A DNA stretch of 52,990 bases from Rhodospirillaceae bacterium (GCA_002716125.1 PAZH01000042.1:1-52990), one strand, 5' to 3'; positions 35,797 through 45,431 are shown, counted from the first letter of the stretch. Program-made: numbers and translations. The notes: a model not told the origin generated them from the sequence alone.

Positions 35797-36447
35797 ATGT
35801 ACAAGCATCCTGACTTTGCCAATCTCTTCATCGTCGACCATCCGCTGGTACAACATAAGCTGACATTGATGCGTCGGGCCGAGACGCCGACCAGCCTTTT
35901 TCGACAACTGCTGAAGGAAGTCAGCCTGTTGATGGCTTACGAACTGACGCAGCCGTTGCCGATGACGCGCGCGCCCATCGAGACGCCGGTGGGGCCGATG
36001 GACGCACCGGTCGTGGCCGGCCGCAAACCGGCCATCGTTTCGATCCTCCGGGCCGGGCTCGGCATGGCGGAAGGGCTGCGCGAATTGCTGCCGTCCGCGC
36101 GGGAAGGTCACATCGGCGTCTACCGTGATCCGGAAACAAAGCGGCCGGTCGAATATTATGTAAAACTGCCGGAACCGGCGGGACGGCTTTTCATCGTCAG
36201 CGACCCAATGTTGGCAACAGGGTACTCGGCGGCGCATGCCATCGAGGTGCTTCGCCAGCACGGTGTCTCCAACCAGAATATCCGGTTCATGGCGCTGGTT
36301 GCCGCGCCCGAAGGCATGCGGGTTGTCGAAGAAGCCCATCCGGGCGTGCATGTCTACGCGGCGGCACTCGATGAGAAACTCGACGAGAACGCCTATATCG
36401 TGCCGGGATTAGGCGACGCCGGCGACCGTCTGTTCGGCACGAAATAA
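35797..36447 (+). CDS. upp: uracil phosphoribosyltransferase
   Basis: Salvages uracil to UMP with PRPP. The 216 residues include [14 protein letters not shown] at the N-terminus, [31 protein letters not shown], and the PRPP loop [11 protein letters not shown], where most members have ATGGS; the C-terminal [14 protein letters not shown] is diagnostic. ATG 35797 is chosen over upstream in-frame starts because it gives the family N-terminus. It lies at the edge of the catabolic region, 18 bases before the nitronate monooxygenase gene. Confidence 0.94.
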   Translation: MYKHPDFANLFIVDHPLVQHKLTLMRRAETPTSLFRQLLKEVSLLMAYELTQPLPMTRAPIETPVGPMDAPVVAGRKPAIVSILRAGLGMAEGLRELLPSAREGHIGVYRDPETKRPVEYYVKLPEPAGRLFIVSDPMLATGYSAAHAIEVLRQHGVSNQNIRFMALVAAPEGMRVVEEAHPGVHVYAAALDEKLDENAYIVPGLGDAGDRLFGTK

Positions 36448-36465
36448 GCAAAAGGAGTCGTTCGA

Positions 36466-37545
36466 ATGTGGCCCACCGAAAAACTGATGGACGCGCTTGG
36501 CTTGGAACTTCCCATTATTCAGGCACCGATGGCGGGCGCGAACGGTTCCGCGATGGCGGCGGCCGTCTGTGAGGCGGGCGGCCTCGGCTCGTTGCCGTGT
36601 GCTATGCTGGACGGCGATAAGATTCGTGCGGAGATCGGCGTAATCCGTCAGCGGACATCGGCGCCGCTGAACGTGAACTTCTTTTGCCACACACCGCCGG
36701 AACCCGACTCCCAGCGCCAGGAAGCATGGAAAGCGCGCCTGCGCACCTATTACGAAGAGCTGGAACTCGATCCGAATGCCGAAGCGCCGTCGGTCAATAG
36801 AGCGCCGTTTGACGCGGCGACCTGCGAGATCGTGGAAGACCTCAAACCGGAAGTCATCAGCTTTCATTTCGGCCTGCCGGAGAAACCGTTGCTCGACCGT
36901 GTGAAAGCCGCAGGGTGCAAGGTGATCAGTTCGGCGACGACGAGCGCCGAGGCGGAATGGCTCGCGGAACGGGGCTGCGACGCGATCATTGCGCAAGGGT
37001 ACGAGGCGGGTGGTCACAGAGGTATCTTCCTGAACGAGGACGTCTTTGCGCAGGCGGGAACGATGGCGCTCGTACCGCAGGTGGTCAACGTGGTCGATGT
37101 GCCGGTGATCGCGGCGGGCGGAATTGCCGACGGCCGCGGTATTGCGGCCGCCTTCGCGCTCGGGGCTGCCGGCGCGCAAATCGGAACGGCGTATTTGTTC
37201 ACCCCTGAATCGCGGGTCAGCGAAATCCATCGGGACGCTTTGAAGAACGTTCGCGACGATCAAACGGCATTGACCAACCTATTCAGCGGCCGTCCCGCCC
37301 GAGGCATCTTGAACCGCGTGATGCGCGAAGTCGGGCCGTTGTCCAAGGAAGCGCCGCCCTTTCCCACGGCGGGGGGCGCGTTGGCACCGCTGAAGGCGGC
37401 GGCGGAAGCAAAGGGTTCCGGCGATTTTACCTCGCTGTGGTCGGGGCAAGCGGCCGCCCTCGGCCGGGAGATGTCGTCGGGCGACCTGACCCGCACCTTC
37501 GTTGAAGAGGCGCGGATGCATTTCGAAAAGCTTTCCGGAAATTAA
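36466..37545 (+). CDS. nitronate monooxygenase family protein (2-nitropropane dioxygenase)
   Basis: A 359-residue FMN barrel. IIQAPMAGANGSAMAAAVCEAGGLGSL opens it, VNFFCHTPPE follows, and the catalytic histidine lies in IAQGYEAGGHRG near residue 183. VIAAGGIADGRGIAAAFALGAAGAQIGTAYL binds the FMN phosphate. The family oxidises alkyl nitronates, and some members act in other flavin chemistry. AAAGGAG sits before ATG 36466. It is followed after 15 bases by an enoyl-CoA hydratase gene. Confidence 0.9.
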   Translation: MWPTEKLMDALGLELPIIQAPMAGANGSAMAAAVCEAGGLGSLPCAMLDGDKIRAEIGVIRQRTSAPLNVNFFCHTPPEPDSQRQEAWKARLRTYYEELELDPNAEAPSVNRAPFDAATCEIVEDLKPEVISFHFGLPEKPLLDRVKAAGCKVISSATTSAEAEWLAERGCDAIIAQGYEAGGHRGIFLNEDVFAQAGTMALVPQVVNVVDVPVIAAGGIADGRGIAAAFALGAAGAQIGTAYLFTPESRVSEIHRDALKNVRDDQTALTNLFSGRPARGILNRVMREVGPLSKEAPPFPTAGGALAPLKAAAEAKGSGDFTSLWSGQAAALGREMSSGDLTRTFVEEARMHFEKLSGN

Positions 37546-37560
37546 GCAAGGGATCGGGCC

Positions 37561-38337
37561 ATGACCGACGTCGTAGAGATTGAAGTGCAGAACGAGGTCG
37601 CGATCCTTCGCTTCAACCGGGCGGACGCCTTGAATGCGTTGACCGTTGAATTGGCCGAAGCGATTGCGGCCAATTTAATCGAGCTCGATGGTCGAGACGA
37701 TGTGCTAGGGATCGTGTTGATTGGTGCGGGCGATCGCGCATTTTGCGCCGGTGTCGACCTCAAGGAGGCGCGGGCCGTCCAAGTGGCGGATATCGAGCAA
37801 TGGTTCGGCACCGTCTGCAATATCTACAAACAGATCTTGCTGACGGATAAGCCGGTGATCGCGGCCTTGAACGGTGTTGCGGCGGGCGGCGGTTTTCAGA
37901 TGGCCTTGGTCTCGGATCAACGCGTCGCCCATGCCGATATAAAGATGGGACAGCCAGAAATAAATGCAGGCATCCCGAGCATCATGGGCTCCTACTGGAT
38001 GAGCCTGCATCTGGGCTGGTCCAAGAACCAAGAACTGTCGATGACCGGCCGGTTGATGGATGCCGGCGAGGCCCATGGGCTCGGATTGATCAATCATCTG
38101 GTCGAGAAAGATGAACTGATCCCGACCGCATGCCGGATTGTCCGCGAATTTGCCGCGAAACCGTCGGTCGCCTGGGCACGAACTAAAGCGCGGTTCCGGG
38201 AAATCGCGCTCTCCGGGTTCGATGAAGCGTTCCGCGCCGGTGTCCTCGGACAACAAGAGGCTTATGCCAAAGGCGAGCCGCAGGCGGTGATCGACGCCTT
38301 CATGGATGCCCGTGCGGCGAAAGCCGAAAGGAACTAG
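37561..38337 (+). CDS. enoyl-CoA hydratase/isomerase family protein
   Basis: A 258-residue crotonase-fold protein with [13 protein letters not shown] (oxyanion NH, about residue 62), [13 protein letters not shown] (about 103) and [14 protein letters not shown], whose glutamate corresponds to a catalytic residue of hydratases. [22 protein letters not shown] is the typical next helix. It should act on acyl-CoA thioesters. Last of the plus-strand run upp-nitronate monooxygenase-hydratase, overlapping the convergent accA gene by four bases. Confidence 0.9.
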   Translation: MTDVVEIEVQNEVAILRFNRADALNALTVELAEAIAANLIELDGRDDVLGIVLIGAGDRAFCAGVDLKEARAVQVADIEQWFGTVCNIYKQILLTDKPVIAALNGVAAGGGFQMALVSDQRVAHADIKMGQPEINAGIPSIMGSYWMSLHLGWSKNQELSMTGRLMDAGEAHGLGLINHLVEKDELIPTACRIVREFAAKPSVAWARTKARFREIALSGFDEAFRAGVLGQQEAYAKGEPQAVIDAFMDARAAKAERN

Positions 38338-39290
38338 TTCAGACCGGACTCGCCCATCGCGAGGAACTTCTCGCGGCGGCACTGGCGAAGTTCGTCTCCG
38401 TCGAGAGCGAGCAAGACATCGAGCGTCGTGCGCATCCGCTCGCCGAGGGTGCGGATGGTCGCGCTCGGGTCCCGATGCGCGCCGCCGACGGGCTCCGGAA
38501 CGACCTCGTCGATCAGATCGAGGTTTTGGAGATCCTGCGCCGTGAGGCGAAGCGCCTCCGCGGCGGCTTGCGCCTTGTCCGCACTGCGCCAAAGGATTGA
38601 TGCGCATCCTTCGGGTGAAATTACCGAATAGATGCTGTGCTCCAGCATGACGGCATGGTTCGCGGTCGCTAGAGCGATGGCGCCGCCCGAGCCGCCCTCG
38701 CCGATGACGACACTGATGATGGGCACACGGATCGACAGGCACACGTCGATACACCTCGCGATCGCTTCCGCCTGGCCCCGTTCTTCTGCGCCGATACCGG
38801 GATAGGCGCCCGGCGTATCAACGAATGTGAGAACCGGCAGGTCGAAGCGGTCCGCGAGGGTCATCAGGCGCTGGGCCTTACGGTATCCCTCGGGTCGCGC
38901 CATGCCGAAATTATGATGGACGCGATCGTTGGTATCGATGCCTTTCTCGTGGCCGATCACGACGCAGCTGCGCCCTTGAAATTTTGCGAGCCCGCCGACA
39001 ATGGCTTTGTCGTCGGCAAAGTTACGGTCGCCTGCGAATGGTGTGTATTCCTCCAACAAAGCGTCCGCATAATCCCGGAAGTGGGGGCGCTCGGGATGGC
39101 GCGCCACCAGCACTTTTTGCCACGGCGTGAGCGATTGATAAGTCGAACGCAGGAGCCGGTCCGCTTTGGATTGCAGTTTCGAGACCTCGTCGGCAATGTT
39201 GACGCCGCCGCTGTCCGAAAGATGCCGCAATTCCTCGATCTTATTTTCGAGTTCGGCGATCTGTTGTTCGAAATCCAGAAAGACTTTCAT
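38334..39290 (-). CDS. accA: acetyl-CoA carboxylase carboxyltransferase subunit alpha
   Basis: The alpha half of carboxyltransferase, partner of AccD at 11.6 kb. A coiled-coil N-terminus ([19 protein letters not shown]) is followed by [70 protein letters not shown] and [40 protein letters not shown]. All are hallmark segments. 318 residues is the usual length. The gene stands about 85 bp downstream of xerD on the same strand. Confidence 0.97.
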   Translation of the reverse strand: MKVFLDFEQQIAELENKIEELRHLSDSGGVNIADEVSKLQSKADRLLRSTYQSLTPWQKVLVARHPERPHFRDYADALLEEYTPFAGDRNFADDKAIVGGLAKFQGRSCVVIGHEKGIDTNDRVHHNFGMARPEGYRKAQRLMTLADRFDLPVLTFVDTPGAYPGIGAEERGQAEAIARCIDVCLSIRVPIISVVIGEGGSGGAIALATANHAVMLEHSIYSVISPEGCASILWRSADKAQAAAEALRLTAQDLQNLDLIDEVVPEPVGGAHRDPSATIRTLGERMRTTLDVLLALDGDELRQCRREKFLAMGESGLN

Positions 39291-39375
39291 GCAGAATGTA
39301 TGGACCTTTATTCAGGATAATCTGAATTAGCATACGCGGAGCGAATTGGCGAACGGCGTTTGCGAACACACCACA

Positions 39376-40257
39376 TTAAATCTTCTTCTTGGAAAGCGGA
39401 TGCATGTCGCCCACGAGGTTCTTGAGCCGCGCGTCCAGCAAGTGCGTGTAAATTTGTGTCGTCGAGATATCCGCGTGACCGAGCATCTGCTGGACCAGCC
39501 GGAGGTCTGCGCCATTGGCGAGCAAGTGGCTTGCGAAGGCGTGACGCAAGACGTGCGGGCTGACGTGCCGGGGATCGAGCCCCGCCTGAAGGGCCAAGTC
39601 GCCCAGCATCTGGGCAAAGCGTCGTCGCGTGACGTGCCCTTCCTTGCCACGGGACGGAAAAAGGAACCGCGATTCCGCGCCGTCCGGCATAAACGTCAAG
39701 CGAACGTCGAGATACGCGTCGATCGCGGCGCGCGCCTCACCGGTGATCGGGACGAGGCGCTCTTTGTTGCCTTTCCCGGTGACCAGCAAGATCTGTCGCT
39801 CGCCGGTCACCGCATTCAACGGCAGGCCGACCAATTCGGAAACCCGAAGACCGGTCGCATACAGCAATTCCATCATCGCGGTGAGCCGGATTCCGGCGGG
39901 TCCCTCAATCGCGCGCGCGGCCGCGAGCAGTCGGTCCACGTCCGCCTCGCTCAGGACCTTCGGGAGGCTGCGGCCCTGGCGCGGGCTGTCGACCACGGTC
40001 GTCGGATCGTCGCTTCGATAACCGTCGCCGTGCAGAAACTTGAAGAACTGACGAAGCGTCGAGAGCTTGCGCGCGCTGCTGGATGCGGCGAGACCACGGT
40101 TCGCCAATGCCGAGAGAAAGTCGCGGATGTCGTCGCTGGTGGCGGCTTCGACGCCACGCCCTCGCTGGCTCAGCCACCCGGTAAAATCGGCGATGTCGCG
40201 TTCATAGGCCTGGCAGGTGTTTTCGGAGGCGCCCCGTTCCGCCGCCATCATTTCCAA
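39376..40257 (-). CDS. xerD: site-specific tyrosine recombinase XerD
   Basis: Resolves chromosome dimers at dif with XerC. From TTG 40257 the 293 residues show an N-terminal core-binding domain and a catalytic domain with R138 (TGLRVSEL), K162 (GKGNKERLVP), H235 and R238 (HVLRHAFASHLL), H261 (LGHADISTTQIYTH) and Y270. The start is uncertain. Homologues begin a few residues earlier with a segment like the IFLEMMAAERG seen here, and upstream codons back to a stop offer only TTG or ATT. It lies 27 bases downstream of the large exported-protein gene. Confidence 0.92.
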   Translation of the reverse strand: MEMMAAERGASENTCQAYERDIADFTGWLSQRGRGVEAATSDDIRDFLSALANRGLAASSSARKLSTLRQFFKFLHGDGYRSDDPTTVVDSPRQGRSLPKVLSEADVDRLLAAARAIEGPAGIRLTAMMELLYATGLRVSELVGLPLNAVTGERQILLVTGKGNKERLVPITGEARAAIDAYLDVRLTFMPDGAESRFLFPSRGKEGHVTRRRFAQMLGDLALQAGLDPRHVSPHVLRHAFASHLLANGADLRLVQQMLGHADISTTQIYTHLLDARLKNLVGDMHPLSKKKI

Positions 40258-40284
40258 GAATATGTCGCTAAGATCGGAAATCTT

Positions 40285-42153
40285 CTAAAGACCTGCCGTG
40301 GCTGCGAGTTCCAAAACGAGCCGTTTTGCTTCGTTCTCCAATCCGATGGTCCGCAGCGCGACAACCGCATCGGCGACCGCATCGACGTCTGAAATATCGG
40401 GTCCGGTTTTGCCGAACCGCAAAAGGATCAACATAACGGTTTCGGCCCGTCGCCCGCCCGCCGCCGCGCGGATGATCGCGGTCCGTAATCCAGGGCGGCT
40501 GCGCTGGGTTTCTGCAAGGCTGGGGCCGTCGAGCACCTGCCACCAAGCCTCGTCGGGAACGACATAACCAATCGATTCGAGAAGCCGAAGTCCGGCGGCG
40601 GCCTTCGTGGTCCAGTCTTTCTTCTCGCTGTTTTTATGGTGCTGAATCCATGCCAGTAGGTTTGCTTCGAAATTCTCGTCTGTACCGGACGAATCGGTGA
40701 GGAGGCCGATGAGCCAAACACCCGCTATCGCGGATGCAAATTGCGGATTACGCGCACTTGCGTTGCGCAACTCCGCCAACCAGTGCCGTGCGGGGAGTGG
40801 GCGATCTAATGCGTAAAGCGCACGCGCGGCTTCCGGCGCGAACCAAGCCATCTCGCTGCTTGCAGCGAGGTTGGCCAAGGGGGTGCGGTAAACGTCGATG
40901 ACATGTAAGTAGCGGTTTTCTTCCGTCGCGATCTCAAGCGCTTTCGCGAGGACCGCGGCCCGCGAAAGCGCGAGCGATTCGATTTGAGCCGATTGGAACA
41001 ACAGCGCCCGCCCGCGCGGTGATCGGTCTGCGGCGGCGAGGCTAAGCGCATTGTTGAGTTCGTCGGGATCGAACTTCTCGGCCATATAAATTTCCGCCAG
41101 GCGAGTGGCGGGCATGGCGCCGAACTCGACGGCGCGCTCGGCCGCTTCGAGGCGCGTTTCAAGCCGCGCGTTTGGGCTGACTCCAATGGTTCTCAGCACG
41201 GCAGGTGTTGTCGACACGATCGCGTCGTCCGGGATCACGATTTGTGCGGTTCTCAGCGCCGCCAGATGCAACGGTTTGGGATTTGGAAGGCTGTCGATGG
41301 GCGCATCGGATGCGGTTGTCAGCCGGTCGACCAACTCAAAAAAGGCCGGGTCTTCAACGACCCGCGACTCGGCCAAGAGCTCGGCGCCGAATGTCGCACC
41401 TTGCGTATCGCCCTGCAGGGTTTGGCAGAACACTAAGAGCTGTTGCCAGTATGGCTTGGTTAGATGTTCGCCGACCGTATCCACGATTTGGCACGCGCTG
41501 CCGTAATCGTTGGCGAACAGTTTATCCTGAGCTTGGAGGCGCAAGAGCCCGGGGTCTGTCGCGCGCTTCGGCGTCAACGCCGTGAGTTTCTGCGCGTCCT
41601 TGAAGGCGCCCATATTTTGCAGCGCAGCGATCCGCGTACTGATAAGACTGGGCGCCGGAGTTGCGCTGTTTTCTGCCGAGGCGGGCGGCATCGCCGCGCC
41701 CGACAGTAAAAGGCGACGTTGTAGATCGCGTAAGACCGGTGAACGAATAGCAACGGGAAGCTGGGGCAGCAGACGTTCGATTAAAAAGCGGGGCGTTCCC
41801 AGCCACATATCTTCGCCGAAACCGCCGTTTTCGACCGAAAGACTACCGACGGAGTTTGGGTCGATTTCGGAAAGTCCTTCGACTTGGATCGATTTCCGGC
41901 TGGATGTATCAACGGAGAAATTTCCCTTGGGTGCGGACGCGGTTGAGGCGTCGTCCGACGGGGTTGCGCTTGGCGCGGCGCGGCGCGGGGTCAGCTGAAG
42001 CGGCCCGGCCGGCGTGCCCTGAGGGGCCGGTTGTTGCAGCGATGTCGGTGCAGTTGAAGGCGTGAGCCGCGTCGGCGCCTGTGCATGCACAGCGCTCGTG
42101 GCGAACGCGATCCCGACCGCGACAAGGGCGCTAGCGGGGAAAGCGCGAATCAT
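40285..42153 (-). CDS. large exported helical-repeat protein of unknown function
   Basis: A 622-residue protein I do not recognise by function. It has a signal peptide (about residues 1-24, ending AVHA before QAP), a proline/threonine/alanine-rich stretch to about 95, then an all-helical body to the end. The body has TPR-like pairs such as RIAALQNMGAFKDAQKLTAL and LLRLQAQDKLFANDYGSACQIV, suggesting a periplasmic solenoid. Similar genes in Rhodospirillales are sometimes given the misleading name antifreeze glycopeptide because of the Pro/Thr/Ala stretch. ATG 42153 overlaps the end of a 46-codon membrane-protein gene; xerD follows. The conserved neighbours suggest a cell-envelope role. Confidence 0.7.
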   Translation of the reverse strand: MIRAFPASALVAVGIAFATSAVHAQAPTRLTPSTAPTSLQQPAPQGTPAGPLQLTPRRAAPSATPSDDASTASAPKGNFSVDTSSRKSIQVEGLSEIDPNSVGSLSVENGGFGEDMWLGTPRFLIERLLPQLPVAIRSPVLRDLQRRLLLSGAAMPPASAENSATPAPSLISTRIAALQNMGAFKDAQKLTALTPKRATDPGLLRLQAQDKLFANDYGSACQIVDTVGEHLTKPYWQQLLVFCQTLQGDTQGATFGAELLAESRVVEDPAFFELVDRLTTASDAPIDSLPNPKPLHLAALRTAQIVIPDDAIVSTTPAVLRTIGVSPNARLETRLEAAERAVEFGAMPATRLAEIYMAEKFDPDELNNALSLAAADRSPRGRALLFQSAQIESLALSRAAVLAKALEIATEENRYLHVIDVYRTPLANLAASSEMAWFAPEAARALYALDRPLPARHWLAELRNASARNPQFASAIAGVWLIGLLTDSSGTDENFEANLLAWIQHHKNSEKKDWTTKAAAGLRLLESIGYVVPDEAWWQVLDGPSLAETQRSRPGLRTAIIRAAAGGRRAETVMLILLRFGKTGPDISDVDAVADAVVALRTIGLENEAKRLVLELAATAGL

Positions 42154-42271
42154 CGAGGGTTCTCTCGACTTTGTGGGAGGGCGCCGGAATGTCCCAGGTG
42201 GTGAGAAAGGCGAGCCCGCCACCCACAACGAGGAATATCGCGAATACTACAATTATGGCCAAACGCCGCAT
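42131..42271 (-). CDS. 46-residue single-span membrane protein
   Basis: ATG at 42271 opens a 46-codon frame: MRRLAIIVVFAIFLVVGGGL, then AFLTTWDIPAPSHKVERTLDDSRFPR and TAG at 42131. A positively charged N-terminus and one hydrophobic helix (residues 3-23) predict an inner-membrane protein with the tail outside. Its stop lies 20 bases past the start codon of the exported helical-repeat gene, so the two are translationally coupled. The tail pattern WDIPAP...V...D.RFPR is one I associate with a small conserved protein upstream of such genes in related bacteria; this recognition is from memory. Confidence 0.72.
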   Translation of the reverse strand: MRRLAIIVVFAIFLVVGGGLAFLTTWDIPAPSHKVERTLDDSRFPR

Positions 42272-42428
42272 CTGGGGCTTTCGTGTTATCGATCGAAATT
42301 AGGGACTGTGAATTTTCGTCTGAGTGAACGGACTTTACGCTAGTCCTCGACTATGGCAATTGTGCGTCAGTTTAAAGGCGTAAACGACGCTATTCAACGA
42401 CTTGCCCGAGGTATCGGGCGCAATTGAA

Positions 42429-42986
42429 ATGTCTGCTCGGAAAATTCCGGATTTGGAAAAACCTTTGGTCCTCGTCGGCATGATGGGGGCCGGTAAAAGT
42501 GCGATCGGCCGGCGCCTCGCCGCCAGTTTGGATATCGAGTTCGTCGATGCCGACGATGAGATCGAATCCGCCGCGGGGTGCAGCATCCCGGATATATTCG
42601 AGCACCACGGCGAACAAGCCTTTCGTGATGGTGAGCGCCGGGTCATCTTAAGATTGCTGAATGGGCCCCTGAAGGTTGTCGCGACCGGCGGTGGGGCATT
42701 TATGAATGAAGAGACCCGCGCAGCAATTAAAGAGCATGCCCATTCGATTTGGCTGCGGGCGGATTTCGATACCCTTTGGCGCCGGGTGAGTCGGCGCAAC
42801 AACCGGCCGATGCTGCACACGGCCGATCCGCAAGCCACACTCCGCGACCTTATCGAGACGCGGTATCCGGTCTATAGTGGGGCGGATATAACTGTTGAGA
42901 GCACGGACGGCCCGCGTGAAGAGACGGTCGACCGGGTCATTCGTGCGGTGAACGGCTATCTCGGGAAACAAGACAATGGCGGATAG
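42429..42986 (+). CDS. aroK: shikimate kinase
   Basis: Phosphorylates shikimate at O3. 185 residues from ATG 42429. The P-loop is LVGMMGAGKSAIGRRLA. DADDEIE binds magnesium and shikimate, with FRDGERRVI, ATGGGAFM and the lid RRNNRPML following. A longer frame upstream lacks similarity. It overlaps aroB by 11 bases, the classic aroKB pair. Confidence 0.95.
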   Translation: MSARKIPDLEKPLVLVGMMGAGKSAIGRRLAASLDIEFVDADDEIESAAGCSIPDIFEHHGEQAFRDGERRVILRLLNGPLKVVATGGGAFMNEETRAAIKEHAHSIWLRADFDTLWRRVSRRNNRPMLHTADPQATLRDLIETRYPVYSGADITVESTDGPREETVDRVIRAVNGYLGKQDNGG

Positions 42987-44094
42987 CGAAACGGTCACGG
43001 TCGATTTAGGCAGCCGCGCCTACGACATCGTGATCGGTGAAGGTGTGTTGGCGCGCGCGGGTGCCTTGATGGCGGATGTCCTTGGAGCGGGAAAGGCGGT
43101 GGTTGTCACCGATGAGACCGTCGCGAAACTCCATCTTGAAACCTTGGGCCGCTCGCTTGCGGACGCCGGTATCGGTTTCGATACGATTGTCTTGCCGCCC
43201 GGCGAACAAACCAAAGACTTCAAGCATTTCGAGAAGCTGTTGAACGACCTGCTCGAGCTGCGTATTGATCGATCCTCGACATTGATCGCCCTCGGTGGGG
43301 GGGTCATCGGTGATATTGTCGGCTTTGCCGCCGCTGTCGCTTTGCGCGGTATCGATTTTGTGCAGGTGCCGACGACGCTTTTGGCTCAGGTCGACAGTTC
43401 GGTTGGCGGAAAGACGGCTATCGACATGCCGCAAGGTAAGAACCTTGTCGGTGCGTTCCATCAGCCGCGTTTGGTTCTCGCGGATATGGGCGTTTTGGAC
43501 ACGTTGCCGCATCGCGAAGTCCTCGCGGGGTACGCCGAGATCGTTAAATACGGCTTAATCGACGATGCGCCGTTTTTCGAATGGCTCGAAGGGCACGGCG
43601 CCGCTTTGGTCGACGGCGATATGGCGGCGCGCCGGACTGCGGTTGTCAAAAGCTGCGAGGCAAAGGCGCGGATCGTTGCGGAGGACGAACGCGAATCGGG
43701 TCGCCGCGCTTTGTTGAATTTCGGCCATACATTCGGTCATGCACTCGAATCGGAAACCGGATTTGGGGATGTCCTCCTGCATGGCGAAGCGGTGGCGCTC
43801 GGCATGGATATCGCGTTCGACCTTTCCGTCGCATTGGGCCTCTGTCCTGCAACCGATGCCGACCGAGTACGCCGTCACCTCTCCACCATTGGCCTCGAAT
43901 GCGACTTGAACGCGGTCGGCCAAGGAATCGTTTGGGACCCGCAGCGGCTTTTGTCGCATATGGCCAGCGATAAGAAGACGGTTGGCGGACGAAAGACCTT
44001 CATCTTGGTGCGTAAGATCGGAGAGGCTTTCGTCAGCCGCGATGTCGAAGACGAGCAGGTTATCGCCGTGTTATCGGAGGCGATCGCCGCATGA
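42976..44094 (+). CDS. aroB: 3-dehydroquinate synthase
   Basis: Second step of the shikimate pathway, NAD- and zinc-dependent. The 372 residues show LPPGEQTKDF, ALGGGVIGDIVGFAA, the hallmark PTTLLAQVDSSVGGKTAIDMPQGKNLVGAFHQP (in overlapping pieces), AGYAEIVKYGLI, and zinc-binding LNFGHTFGHALE with a following LHGEAVALGM. It overlaps aroK upstream and the CorC-type gene downstream (ATGA). Confidence 0.97.
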   Translation: MADSETVTVDLGSRAYDIVIGEGVLARAGALMADVLGAGKAVVVTDETVAKLHLETLGRSLADAGIGFDTIVLPPGEQTKDFKHFEKLLNDLLELRIDRSSTLIALGGGVIGDIVGFAAAVALRGIDFVQVPTTLLAQVDSSVGGKTAIDMPQGKNLVGAFHQPRLVLADMGVLDTLPHREVLAGYAEIVKYGLIDDAPFFEWLEGHGAALVDGDMAARRTAVVKSCEAKARIVAEDERESGRRALLNFGHTFGHALESETGFGDVLLHGEAVALGMDIAFDLSVALGLCPATDADRVRRHLSTIGLECDLNAVGQGIVWDPQRLLSHMASDKKTVGGRKTFILVRKIGEAFVSRDVEDEQVIAVLSEAIAA

Positions 44095-45377
44095 CGATCG
44101 ACTATTTAATACTTGCCGGCGCAATCTTTGTGCTGCTCATCCTGTCTGCTTTCTTTTCCGGTTCCGAGACCGCATTGACGCGCGCCTCGCTGCCCCGGAT
44201 GCACGAACTTGCGCGGCAGGGGAACCGCCGCGCCGAATTGGTCCTCGCGCTCTACGAACAGCGCGAACGCCTGATCGGCGCCATTTTGCTCGGCAATAAT
44301 CTGGTCAATATTTTGTCGACCTCCTTGGCGACGACAGCGCTTCTGTTGATCTTCGGCGATGCAGGAATCGTCTATGCGACGGTCGTCATGACGCTTCTTG
44401 TGCTGATTTTCGCCGAGGTCATGCCGAAGACGATCGCGCTTGCAAAGGCGGATCGCGCAGCATTGCTGGTCGCGCCCGTGATCCGGATCTTCGTGTTCGT
44501 TTTCGCGCCCATCACGCATGCGGTTCATATTATTATCAATACGGCGTTGCGTGCGTTCGGGATCAAGCTCGAGGAGTTGGCCGATCGGGCCGAGAGTGAG
44601 GAAGAACTGCGCGGCGCCATCGCGCTCCACACGGGACCCGAGCCTGAAACCCGTCACGAACGGCAGATGCTGCACAGCATCTTGGAGCTGGACGATGTCG
44701 AGGTCGGCGAGGTCATGACCCACCGCCGGAACGTGACGATGCTCGACGCGGACCTGCCGACCGAAGAGATTCTGCAGATCGTGTTCGACAGTCCTTACAC
44801 TCGCCTCCCGCTTTATCGGTCGGATGCCGACGATATCGTGGGAATTCTGCACGCGAAGGCGCTGCTGCGCGAATTCGGCGCCCGCAAAGGCGATGTTGAG
44901 GATATCGATATCGTGTCCCTCTCGGTGCAACCCTGGTTTATCCCCGAGACGACCGCCCTACTGGACCAGCTCCTGGCGTTCCGCGAGCGGCGGGAGCATT
45001 TCGCTTTGGTGGTCGACGAGTACGGTGCCTTTATGGGGATCGTAACGCTCGAGGATATCTTGGAAGAGATTGTCGGCGAGATCGACGACGAGCACGACGA
45101 GATCGTACGCGGCGTCCGCCCGCAGCCGGACGGCTCCTATCTGGTCGATGGCACGGTGACGATCCGCGACCTCAATCGAGAGTTCGAATGGTCCCTGCCG
45201 GACGACAAAGCGTCCACCATTGCCGGTCTAATTCTATTCGAATCGCGAACGATTCCGGAACCGGGACAAGTGTTTAACTTTCAAGGTTTCCGCTATGAAA
45301 TCCTGCGGCGACAACGCAATCAGATCGTCTCGCTCCGATTGACGCCGCCGACGCCGGAGGCCTTGCCCGAGGAATAA
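44091..45377 (+). CDS. CNNM/CorC-type membrane transporter (DUF21-CBS-CorC/HlyC)
   Basis: A 428-residue protein with three parts. An N-terminal DUF21 membrane domain (to about residue 150) contains SAFFSGSETALTRAS and GNNLVNILSTSLATTAL. A CBS pair (about 205-325) includes VMTHRRNVTMLD and YTRLPLYR. A C-terminal CorC_HlyC domain (about 340-422) carries RDLNREFEWSLPDD and IPEPGQVF. These proteins export magnesium or other cations. Coupling to aroB by ATGA is common in this class. Confidence 0.92.
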   Translation: MTIDYLILAGAIFVLLILSAFFSGSETALTRASLPRMHELARQGNRRAELVLALYEQRERLIGAILLGNNLVNILSTSLATTALLLIFGDAGIVYATVVMTLLVLIFAEVMPKTIALAKADRAALLVAPVIRIFVFVFAPITHAVHIIINTALRAFGIKLEELADRAESEEELRGAIALHTGPEPETRHERQMLHSILELDDVEVGEVMTHRRNVTMLDADLPTEEILQIVFDSPYTRLPLYRSDADDIVGILHAKALLREFGARKGDVEDIDIVSLSVQPWFIPETTALLDQLLAFRERREHFALVVDEYGAFMGIVTLEDILEEIVGEIDDEHDEIVRGVRPQPDGSYLVDGTVTIRDLNREFEWSLPDDKASTIAGLILFESRTIPEPGQVFNFQGFRYEILRRQRNQIVSLRLTPPTPEALPEE

Positions 45378-45402
45378 CCGCGGCGGTCTGCCGGCCGTCG
45401 CC

Positions 45403-45431
45403 TTGACCTTGAGGCGATCATTTTCTATTGC
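45403..45431 (+). promoter_or_regulatory. possible sigma70 promoter of the DUF2889 gene
   Basis: TTGACC (45403-45408), 17-bp spacer and TATTGC (45426-45431), giving a leader of about 45 nt before the ATG at 45484. The -35 is good and the -10 only fair. Confidence 0.4.

Noticed and set aside
39376..40257. Tyrosine recombinase as a mobile-element integrase
   Set aside because: Length, motifs and position beside accA match the chromosomal XerD; no att repeats or phage genes are nearby.
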